A stretch of DNA of 64,000 nt from Tigriopus japonicus. Lineage: Eukaryota; Arthropoda; Copepoda; Harpacticoida; Harpacticidae. Location of the stretch: the NCBI GenBank assembly GCA_010645155.1, contig CM021314.1:3691940-3755939 (forward strand), in the 5' to 3' direction. The translations under genes were made by a program, and so were the position numbers. Shown one piece after another: positions 35,301-47,300 of this stretch. Numbering within the stretch: the first letter of the stretch is position 1; the number at the start of each line of letters is the position of its first letter. The notes beneath the pieces are model-generated. The model was not told where the DNA came from and did not search any database. It saw only the letters and a program-made list of their open reading frames with translations.

Positions 35301-38300
35301 GCTACCAACACACCTTGGCGCACGCTTAACATATCAGCTAAAGACAAGCAAAAGTCCTCCGAAAAATGGCGTTTTTGTGAAAGGGAACAATAAGGACATT
35401 TTGGTAAGCACAAATGTGAACTTGCGTGACTCTGGAACAAAGACCTTAGACACCGCAAAGAATATTGGTCGGACAAGGAAACCAAAAGCAAGACCATCGT
35501 CAGGTCTGAAAAAACGTAATAACCAATTATTACAAGGGGAATCCAAAACACGCTTACTTGGTTTCTCGATCCTTGGAAATCGTGAAAGCTTTCCTTGTAA
35601 TATGATCGAACTTCGAGAAACTATTTAAGTGTACCCATTTTCAAAGTCGTTATCTTCCAGTCATAATTCAAGCTCCTAAGAACTACAGTTTAGAAATATG
35701 TGAGCTCGAGTTCCCATGTTTTCAAAACCATTTCATTGTAATTCAACAGCTTCTTGGAGAATGGTCGTCTCTTTCCTAGAACGTTTCAATCGACTGAAAG
35801 CACCGTGAGTTAATTGCTGTAGTATTTTTTCTCCACAAAGTCGGGTTCAGTCCATCCGGTTCTTCCAATACAATATTCATAAGTATACCTAAATTGGAAG
35901 AAATGAAAAATGAACATTGATCTTGAAGTTTTTTTCCCGAGGAAATGGATCTTTTCCCCCTCCCTATTTCTACGGCTTCAAGATCTCTCCGAAAAACGGC
36001 ACCTCTGCGAAGTGTTGAATTGACTCCATATGGTGTCAATCACTCATTTGTTACTTGAATGGACATTTTAAAACATCGAATGAATTTTTATAGGAATGGG
36101 CTTGAATCATGAAGACGAGGTGGTGGTCCGTCTGAGGTTAATGAGCGATTCACACAATTGCTTTCATTACAAATTGGTTTGTTTGCTTCTTTTTTTTGCC
36201 TTCAATTTCGATCCTCTTCGAGAATATTGCTCAATCATACAATTTCGGTTTTGAGTAAAGTTGTCTCAAGATGTGGCTTATAAATTGAAGCTTCACAAGG
36301 ATTCCATTGTTCGTGGTTACTCAGAATAATGGAACCATCTAAATCTGAATATGGTCGTGCAAGGACTTTTCTGGGGAAGTTTAGTTGAAGGTGCGCTGCC
36401 ACTTCTCCTGCTACTACCTTAAGTCGGATGGAATTCTAGCCAAGCTTCTCTCGGGGAAATCCGAGGCACATAACTTACAGTAGGGATGTTGTGGGTCAAG
36501 AAATAGAGGAAAAAAAATCGCCAATACCTAAATATCACGAACTCGCGTTAGATCACAACTAACAAAAGACCAGGCTATAACGCGAAGTTCACAAGATGGC
36601 TAACCCATTTTTTTCAAAAGATGTGTCTCAAATGAACATCTGTTTTACCTGTCAAACCATGAAGAGAGTCACTTGGCATTTCTTTATTCAAAAACAAAAC
36701 CTTCCATGCGACGAGTACTGTACAGGGTGCAACCAGAGTATTCATCTGCAAAGGTACACAAAATGCATGCGTGATATGTCCCTTTGCTGAATGATTGAAA
36801 AGACCTTCCTTGATTGCTTGTGGATCAATTTAATTTAAAATGGTTTCAAAAAAATGCCGATCAGTGTGGCATCCAAAGTTGCTCTATCCCTATTGCACTT
36901 GACTCAACTAGAGCGGCCAAGGACAGGTCTCTCCATTGAGTAGGGGCAATTTTAAGCGGGAGAAGGAAAATTGAAGGGGGATGAGCTGCTCTCCATCTAT
37001 TATAACAAACCTCTCTGACCACAAGTGGTATAACCCTTGGTACCACATCCAGGTCCACAAGGCAGATAGATGAAGGACGAGAACTAGAGGTAAAAGAAGG
37101 AGAATGGGTCCTCTTGCCTTGAGTGATTTGAGTGTCTGCGTATTGTTCTTTCAAGGGCCTTCTCCCTCTTTCTTCTCCTCATCGGTGAGAGGAACAAGGT
37201 TGGATGCTGGGCCTGACTGCTCGTCGATCTGCTCGTTAAATTCTCAAGCGTAAGCGACTCACTCACTCACTCACCCACTAGTCGTATTTATAAAAAAGGT
37301 ACTACTGTGAGTAGCAGCCACCAATAGATGGATAGATATTCGAGATGATCACAGCTTTCTTTTGATTGTGGCTTTTCTCTCGCCGTTTTTGTTATTTTCT
37401 TCCTTCTTGTTGCTGTGTACTTTTATTTCTTTGGAGACTGGCACAATCTCGTACAGAAAGCTAAAAAGTGTTTGACCCTTGTGCCAGAACATGTTTCAAA
37501 GTAAGCAAACATTTTTTTTACATTTCTCTCCCAAAATATGGCGCTCAGATTCATTTGACAAGACATTTATCAATCGGTGTTAGGATCAGGTGGGAAGGCT
37601 TTTCGTGAGGAGTAGAGGGTAAAATTTGGATGAAGAAAGCAGATGCACGTTCTAAAATCTAAAATTTTTAACAGGATATATTTTCTTCTGTCCCGCAGAA
37701 TTAGGTTGGAACCCACTTAGTGCCTTTATCATAGCACGAGGACTGCTTGATAAAAGGTCGCTCTTGCAGTGTCAATTTGGAGTGTTGAAAGATCAAACCA
37801 TTTGCACGTGCATCATCTTTAAATGTATAATTATACAAGCTCACGGCTGAACATTGACTTTAATCTCTTAACTGCTGTAGTTCTCATATCAGAGTTACTA
37901 AAATCGGGGTTGCCCGATCCTCCTCTATCATTGTAAAAAAAATACTTGTTAATATTAAATTAATGTTAAGAAATGTTAATAGATATCAACAAAGAGAGAC
38001 AAATATATCATCAACAAAAATTGCTAAAAAACTCTTTTTGGGGTTTATTCCAAATGAACGGATTGGCTGTCTCTATTTCAATGACCTTCCGATTGCGAAA
38101 GAGAAAAAGATTGGAAAGGACTTGCTTTGACGTAGAATTGCCAACTTGTAAATAGAACGCCAATTTGCAATCAAATCGAAGACAAGCTGACAACCAATAC
38201 ACGTAATCCAACATATGATCAATAATGAAAGGGACATTTCTCAACTCTTCCGTGCTGCAGAAAGATCTATAAATCAAATTGGGTACTAAAATGAAATGTC

Positions 38301-41300
38301 CATGAACTTGATTAAAACATCGTTTAGTCCCACTCTACTAATTGATTTCTACTGGGCACAAATTCAAAACTTGTACCTGTTATACAAAAACTTCCATCTA
38401 GCCAAAGTTCTGAGGCCAAGGCCAGGATGCATCATTTACTTTTCCGTCATTCATTTTGAGTTTGTCTCTCGTAATCCTGTCGTTTAGGCGATTCACGAAA
38501 ACGCCCGTGTGTCTGGTAGGACTGAAAGGATATTTGAAAAGTGGCCTCTAAAAAGTCTCTTTAACTTTTCTAGAGCCTTGACAGCAACAACTGCTCTGCT
38601 CTCTCAGTTCAAAAGAGCCAATGGCAATGGCGACCTTGCGATGGCAACCATCTTCATCGACCTTGTTGGATGGTTGGTTGGTCGGCCGGTGGTCGGTCAT
38701 CGAGTTTAGTTAGTTTAGAGTCGGCAAAGGGATTTCCGTAGCCATCGGCGACTCTCTCCAACTCTATTTGCGTGTTTGATCTTTGTGATGGAGTTTCACT
38801 GAAAGTTTCAGCCCCAGTAACAATGCCGACACGATGTTTGGTTCTTTTACAATTCAGTTTGGCCAGCACTGGCTCCCAAACTACCCTGATCGAATGACTA
38901 ACCCTTAAGGAATAGCGTCCAAAATTGGCGACCACTAAGTTTTTTCACCACAGGCTGGCCTTAAGGGAGAGGGTTTGCAATCAACCTTGCTGTTCTTTAG
39001 ATGCTATTTTGATCAAGCATAAATTTGTAGGAAACACTTTGGTTCCTACAACGTCTAACGAATAAAAAGCGGCATTGGCTGAAATAAGGGGTTCATGTCG
39101 TCCATTTGCAAGTATTGAAAAGGGGTGTCTTTATGACAAATTACCGTGTCATTCAAAAGAAACGGACTAGCCATTGACTATGGACTAGCAAACCATAACA
39201 GAAACTCAAAAATGGTTGGACTCACAGGAAAAATGTACGGAGCTCAAAAAGACGCGAAATATCATATGGTTTTGTTCCTTATATTTTGCCTTATTTTCAG
39301 TTTTAGCCAAATATCTGATGGGAGAAAAAAGTCAGTCACAAACGCTGTTTTCAATAATGACCCTTCAAGGGAAAAATAGTCGTCGCTCAAATCTTGCACT
39401 AGGGGCAAATTTCTCCTTCTGACTTTTAAAGTTAAGTGCTTTGGGAATCATATGCAATGTAGGTGAGGCTCAATCAAAAATCGAAGTTTCAATCACGAGT
39501 TATGGCTGATTCAGTTTGGTGATCCGTTTCTTTTGAAACATCCGGTATTGCAAAATGGAAGCATAATAAAGATTCAGAATTTCTAGAAATTGTTGGATTG
39601 ATCACGTCCAACCAAGAACAAGGTCATTTGGCGCACAGGAAATAGAGGGCTTTTCCTGTTTTCTCTCCTTCAAATTGACTCGATCTTGACCTAGATTTTC
39701 ATATGAGAAATGATGGATTGCTTTACAAAATTATTTGAGGGTGAGATTCAATTGTAACTACCAATTTTTTTAATACGTTAACCTGAGATCAGCCTTAGGA
39801 AAAGTATTTGAGAGGAGAAATTTTGATGAAGAAGACTTAAAAAGATAAAAAGCTTTGGGAAATCGATGAAATTTCTACGAATTCACAAAAGACTGGAGCA
39901 GAGGTACAAATACGAGGCATATCGATCCAGGAATTGGACCTATCAATTTAATTACCAAAACATTCAAGCCACAATTAGACAGTAATGAATAAATTAAATT
40001 CAGTAAAGGATACATATCCTCACTATCATTTTTGTTCAAGGTTTGTTGGGGTTGATTGATAAATAGTTTCCAAGTAAGCGAGAGTGGCCCCTCGTACCAA
40101 GAAGCACTGAATTTTTGGAGTGAGAGGTTAACGATGAGAGTTATGATATCCAGTAGGGTTAATTCAATTGCTTTCTTTTTCAAACGAGACCTTGCTTGTA
40201 TTCATTAGACGACGTTTTTCAATTTTCAGCTCAATTGCATGCTGGTGTGAAAAATTATGCCTTCTGAAACTTATGTACTGAAGAGAGCATAAAGTGAATG
40301 AACTTGCCCTTTTGTGGTAAAACAATTACCAGAAAAGGGCTAGTTCATTCATTCTCGTTAGGATTTGAACTGAGCTTTGACAGAGCATAACTTTTGACTC
40401 CGACATTCGATTGAGCTGAAAATTGAAATACGTAGTCTACTCAACATACAGAAGGTCTCACTTGCAGAAGAACGTAGTTGATTTGTTCCTCCTGGAAATC
40501 ATGATTCCGGTTGCTAGCCTCCCAGTCCAGTGAAATTCAGTGGTTCTTGCTAGTACCAACGGGTTATCGAAAAAGTTAGGAGTAGGAGCTGTCGGGAGAA
40601 TTCCTTTACTTTAGTTAAATCTGTTTCAAATCTTTTCATTTGGTCGAAGGATCATTCTTGGGCCTCTGGGGTTCCTGAGGCCTGAAGCTGACCTGAAGCT
40701 GTAAACCCAGAATTGATGACATGAATACAGGATCAAGATTACTTTATAAAGCAGCAAAAATATCCAAATTTCAAGCATGATGCTTGGATAACAATAATAG
40801 AAAAGATATTGTGAGTTAAAATCTGCCACACTCTTGAATGTAAACATGAGCCACACTCTATTCCTCTTTAACAATTCGTATGTAAATTTGTCCAATATGG
40901 GATTGGCCATATAAGTAACATGTCATAATCAACCTATCAATTCAAAGTGATCTGCCACTTTTAAAACCCATCACTATTCGCTTTAGGACTACTTGACATA
41001 CTGGATTCACCGGATCTACCACATGCCGTTTTTATACAAACATTTCCACAAACTACATCACACCTATAAGCACCCAACAGCTTTCTCTGTAACAGCTATC
41101 CATCCTTTCGAGTTCGTCTCCATTCAATGCATCTACATCGCGCCCATATTTACCTTTCCAGTTCATTGGGGTAAGTATAATAATAAAAGTAATATAATAA
41201 ACAAAATAGCAGGATGGTTAGTCTTGGTTGGACCAACATATAGAATGTTCCGTGAAATATGTGTAGTATAGCAAAATTTGCCAAGACTAAAAATTAGCTC

Positions 41301-44300
41301 TAAGACGGTCACTTGTACTTTGTGATAAATGATCGTGAGCGATGAATGATGTTGTACTTGGCCCTACAAAAAATGTAAACTTCATTGCTCAGGTGGAGTT
41401 ACAATAGACGCCATTCAGTTGGCAATTTCTGGAATTGAAAGGGCAAACGAACTTGGACATTTTTCGTCGATTTTTATCAATTAATTCAAGTTTTTATCAA
41501 TTAATTCAAGTTTTTATCAATTAATTCAAGTTTTTATCAATTAATTCAAGTTTTTATCAATTAATTCAAGTTTTTATCAATTAATTCAAGTTTTTATCAA
41601 TTAATTCAAGTTTTTATCAATTAATTCAAGTTTTTATCAATTAATTCAAGTTTTTATCAATTAATTCAAGTTTTTATCAATTAATTCAAGTTTTTATCAA
41701 TTAATTCAAGTTTTTATCAATTAATTCAAGTTTTTATCAATTAATTCAAGTTTTTATCAATTAATTCAAGTTTTTATCAATTAATTCAAGTTTTTATCAA
41801 TTAATTCAAGTTTTTATCAATTAATTCAAGTTTTTATCAATTAATTCAAGTTTTTATCAATTAATTCAAGTTTTTATCAATTAATTCAAGTTTTTATCAA
41901 TTAATTCAAGTTTTTATCAATTAATTCAAGTTTTTATCAATTAATTCAAGTTTTTATCAATTAATTCAAGTTTTTATCAATTAATTCAAGTTTTTTTTCA
42001 ATTAATTCAATTTTTTTTCAATTAATTCAAGTTTTTATCAATTAATTCAAGTTTTTATCAATTAATTCAAGTTTTTATCAATTAATTCAAGTTTTTATCA
42101 ATTAATTCAAGTTTTTATCAATTAATTCAAGTTTTTTCAAATTTTGGAGAACCGTAGAGGTTTTACGTGTGTTCTGAGAGCACCTCCAAATTCAGGGAAT
42201 CGAGGCTAGTTCGATCAATGAAGTCCTCCTCTCTTCATTATCGGGCTCCTTCATTGTTCAACGTGTTGCCTATTTGCCTTCGTCGGGAATATGTGGGAGC
42301 TGATCCTCTAACAGCATTTAAGGCAGGATCGGACAAATTTTCAAATACTATTCCTGACCAACCCACTATTCAAGGGTTGTACTGATCTGCCAACAGTAAC
42401 TCATCGGTAGATCAAATTTCGTAGCAATTTTAATTTTATATTTTGTCTTATGCAGTAACATAAATGATTAACTTTCATTTCTTTCCATTCCTTCTAGCGG
42501 AAATAAAAAATCCGCAACCCACCAAAAAAATACGTATAACTTACTTTTCTGATATTTGTATAAAACTGAAAATTCCTTTAATTCAATTTTCATAGAGCCC
42601 AGACAAAATAAAGAAAGGGGAAAAAATTTAAAAGAAAAATTATCAAAAGTAATGAAACACCGAAACTAAATATATAAAGGTTCAAGAACTAGATTGGCTT
42701 GGTCAACAAAAACCGATACCTACTGACCTAAAAAATAGTTCCTACTGTCCACCGTTGAATGAAAATGATAAAGGAAACCCTTGTACCCAATTTATTTCTT
42801 GGAAGAAATATCATGATGTCCGAGCACGAGGGAGATGATTAATGACTGGAAAATAAAAAAAAAACTCCAAGCCAAGAGAGCACATAGTGAAACGGATAGA
42901 TGTTGGCGAATCTGGAGAAGCCTAAAACTACTCACAGTTTTGAAACTGCCATGAAATTGGCAAGAGCAGCTTGAACGAATCTTGCAGACGAAAGCGAACT
43001 CTAGGCCAAGAATTGCCAATAATAGTTCAACACGCTTTACCTTTTTGTAACATATTCACCAAGACATTGCTGAGACTTTGACACCTCCACGCCTGTTGCT
43101 TCACTCAACTTCATAAATAAGGATGCTCTATTTACTCTTATCTCACACTTACTTATTTTTTCATTTTAAGACAAGATTATGTACAACCCATCTTCGAACA
43201 GAACGGAACGGTACAATAACTTGAATTTTTTATGGCTCAGAAAAATTAAGGTTTTCTGAATCTAGTAAAAAGAGGATCTTCAGTCTCTTTGACAAAATAA
43301 TGGACCTCAATTTTTTTAGAAATTGACTTGCACAGCATTCTTTGTTACGTTGCCAGATGTGACTGAAACATAATACGTGTCAGTCAAAGACGACGAGTAT
43401 ACATATCTCCATAGTATTCTGCGATTTTCGTATGAAATTGATGTTGGCAAAAGTACAACTCTTGGTAGGTATCAAGTATCGAGAGAAGGAACAAGCAAAA
43501 ACAAATCAGACTTCATAAAAATTAGGTTTGAGCAACTGTTTAACGAATAATACTTAATAGTGTATGAGAAATTTTGCTACACAAAAGCGAATGTTTTTCC
43601 TTATCCTTTTTTCATTCCTGAAGCAAAAGCAAAACTAGTGCCTTCTTGATGAGAACGGGAATATTTATGGTGCAAGCTCGTAGATGTACAAATATTTTTG
43701 ACAGAAAACAGAAATGGAGAGCATACAAAAGGAAAAGAAAGTAAAGCAGAAAGAAGCAATCTCTCAGAGACGGGAGACTAACAGCTACGATCTGTTCATA
43801 AAGAGAATCTTCTTCAATCAGATTTTAAGTGCTTGCTTTTGCTTGTTTCAGCCTTTTCATTGTCACTTTAGCATTTAGGAATCAATGACAACAAGTCTGA
43901 TCAATCGAATGACATCATTTTGATGCCTATTTATTATAGACTAAGTCTAAGGAAGCACAAACAAAGGACAATGGTAGTACGAATCTTGGTAAATACATAC
44001 TAGGTGGGGTGAAAAGTAACCTCCTTGACCGACAAAATGCAATCCTATTGCAAAATATGCTTATAATGCCTTGTAGTTCATTCATATTTAGGCATAAGTT
44101 TCAAATTTCAATGGATTATTGCCCTTCATTTTGTTTTGAGAGCTCATTGATGTTGACGTGTTTGGTATCATGATGAAAATGAATCTGATGATTTTAAGGA
44201 TGAAAACGTCAAAAAAGTGCATGAAATGGGGCTGGCTGACCGGAAAGTGAAGGTGCGTGAGCTGGTAGCTAACATTAAGACTATACTGAACTTTTTTCAT

Positions 44301-47300
44301 TTTCATAAGTAATTGTTTCCGAGGGCCTTCGGGGGCAACGTCTTTGATCGGTAGTGAAGTTTTGGAGACCACGAAAGTGGCAAAACTAATATTTAATGGT
44401 ATGATCTGACGGAGCATTTATCTCATTACATTTATCAAACTTTTCTTTTGCTTCCTTCGCCATTTTACTTAGTAAAAAATATTGTTTTAAGACTAAATGA
44501 AAACCGTGTTGATCCATTTTCGACATGATGCCAAACACGTCATCATCAATGAGCTGTCAAAACAAAATAAGGGGCAATACTCCATTGAAATTTGAAACGT
44601 ATGCCTAAATATGAACGTACTTCAAAGCACTATAAGTATATTTTGCTGTAGGATTGCATTTTGTCGGTCAAGGAGGTTACTTTTCACCCCACCTAGTATG
44701 TCATCAAAGGTACTTTAACGATTTTGCCACCTGAAAGTGATGACTAGAGCGGCTGAAAATATTTAGCTAAACATAAAATATTTGCCATTTTAAGCACATT
44801 TTATTGGTCTTTTTCTTCGAAATTCATTGAATTGTTTTAGAACTTTTATTATTTCAGTATATTCTAAGAAATTTGTACAAGGAAATCTGGTTTTTATCAA
44901 ATTTCATATTTTCCAGGTGAGTAGTCAAACTAGAATAGAAATGTATAGGCGTGGAAAATAAATGATTGGTCGGTTTGACCTTGACGGATTTTAATCTTAA
45001 AGAAAGAAATCGTGTTCGTGTCTTCTACCAGTAAAATAATTAAATACTTCGGGTTGAACATTTTGCCAAACCTTGGGCAACAAAATATTGATTAAAAGTA
45101 TTATAAAAGTGAGAACTTTTGGGACGGACCAATTTTCATTATTCTGTACGAATTTTTGATAACGAAGGAGGAGGTTAACCTCCTCATTGGTTATTTTCTT
45201 TATCAAAAACTTGATTTTTTTGATCGAAATTTAGAAAGATATCAATGTATTTTCCCTAAATACTCAAACTGTTATCTCAATATTGAAATGGTTTGCTTTT
45301 TAGCAAACGTGAAGAATTACGAAAGATTTCACAACCAGCCTCAGATAAGCCTAAGCCCAAGGAAGCAAAAACAAAGGACAATTGAACAATTGTGAAGGAA
45401 AGAGGGTGCGCAGATTGAAAGGGAGCGCAAAGTGAAATCATATTTTTTGTTGAATGAAAGCGTTTAGTCGTTTTTGTATTACTATTATTAATCATGAATC
45501 TTTTCGTTCGTTTGCCCACGATTGCGGATCTTTCCACACGAGAAATATTGAACGATGCACAGCTTCATTATAACACTTCAATCTATGAGAAGTTCATGAA
45601 GCATCAATGGATATGGCTGTATCTGATCCAACGTCCTTGTTGGAAACACAGATTACCTTCGGAAACGAAAGCAATTAGAACGATCCAAGGCCCTGGATAC
45701 CCGTTTTCTTCCGTCCTCGTTTCCTCGTTTTTCCTCTCCCAACGAAGATTGGGATCAGCCACTTCTTCCACGGAACCTTAGCACATAGATGAAAAACCAC
45801 AAAAAGAAATAGACCCCAATTCATCTTTCTCGAGACCTTCATAAAGTTTGGGGAAAAAAGCGAGCTTCCTCTAACTTGAGAACGGTTTCTTGTAGAACAA
45901 TTTAGCGATAATCTATCTATCCCATACCGGAACTCTTCTAAGGTTTTTGGACATTTCCAACTGGTTAGTATTCTTTGTAATACTACAATCTACTGCATCA
46001 TATCTAATGATAGACAGAAAGTTCCCATAGAAATGGTGAAATGCTTTAGAGATTCAAAAAAGGAATTGATCTTTAGAATATTTTTACCTGTCACCTTGCG
46101 CTAAAAAAGGTCAATCATCAAAAAAGAGCCGGTCAAACAATAATTCAGAGATGAATATTAACAAGAATCACTTCCAAATAAAGTCAGCAATCAAAGAGCA
46201 GCCAATTTAAGAGTCGTCACTCATAACATTGAGGAAACAAAAAGAGTTGAAATCGTTCCGAAAGTGATTGGAATTTTAAGTCGTCCAATAAAATTTGGTG
46301 AAAGTTGAAGGGCACTGACAAGTTCCATCATTCGGCAAAACAAATGTCAGTATTTCGTTTTGTTGTCTTTTTTTTGCTTTGTTTCGGGATAACACCCGAA
46401 TTACATTGTTCGACACTGAGAAACTGGAAGTAAACACGTTTTCCAATGCAATCGGCCTTTTTCTGCATGCTCGTGCTCTTGAATTCTGGGATCCAGACCA
46501 ACTACAGGTCAATCAACGTATTGGTATTACTGAAATACATTTGTTTTCAAACTGAATATCCAAATATCCAACCGGCCAAATCGTCGATAATCGCTTGATG
46601 CTTCTGCTTTCGAGCGATCACGACAACAGCAACACAAATAACGGCACCAACTGAGTGCAATCGGATTCCCAACGAGTATGTACAAAGCTTGGCTGCCCAG
46701 ATTGGAAAACGTTGGGGGACAATCCTTTCGAATGGGCTTTAGGAACCTCCCTTATGACACTCCGAGCACTTGTGGAGAAAAGGCCCCTGCAATCTGGCTT
46801 AGCCAGCCATCAATTAAAGGACCATTTTGATTCCATTAAGGTCCGTTGAACCTCGGAGGCTAATCGGCACCGCGTTGACGAAGGTGGCAAGATTTACGGA
46901 CCCTTTTAGCACTCGATGGTTAAAGCCGCGTGACAAATATGAGTGATTCATAACGTCAATTCATACTCGATCATATCATGGGAACCCTTTTTTGCCTCTA
47001 TGGCAAAATCTGATCTGTGTTATTTAAAACGCGTAAGTTCAAAAAATGGAATATTAGTATGGAATTAAACACTAGAATTCAATAATCCATCAATTTTAAA
47101 CCGATTTAAACTGCATCTAACAACTGCGATTCCATAGTACGTTTAAGCATTCACAATTATTCTCTCTCAAAACTGCGTGGAATGAACGTCGGGTTACAAT
47201 AAATGGATCACAGAAGATGACAAACTGGAACCCAAGGCACTTTTTTTGGAAATATTTTCCTCTTTGTATCTTAAATCCATCTGGCACGACTTGTAGACTG

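Larger units (their letters stand above)
30227..40986 (+). other. hydroxylase intron 3 (10.8 kb)
   Basis: No nested gene is recognised on either strand. It contains TTG/TCG triplet runs near 31495-31527, a TGA run near 33538-33554, the inverted-repeat element at 34756-35340, a CTCA run near 37257-37275, and the palindromic element at 40099-40549 just before exon 4. Confidence 0.55.

Noticed and set aside
35290..35628. 112-codon plus-strand frame
   Set aside because: It starts within an inverted-repeat arm, resembles nothing, and competes with a minus-strand frame of equal quality.
36596..36790. Small cysteine-rich (zinc-finger-like) protein
   Set aside because: Cysteine pairs occur, but the spacing fits no known finger and there is no splice or composition support. 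Probably chance inside an intron.
39105..39130. Alternative site for the BCKDHB C-terminal exon (minus-strand DTPF)
   Set aside because: Similarity stops after four residues, and the true exon was found at 49086-49226.
41471..42130. CRISPR-like regular repeat array
   Set aside because: The units abut with no unique spacers, and the context is a eukaryotic intron. It is a minisatellite.
45494..45781. 95-codon frame in hydroxylase intron 4
   Set aside because: No family, no signals and no phase-compatible splice sites. Treated as chance.
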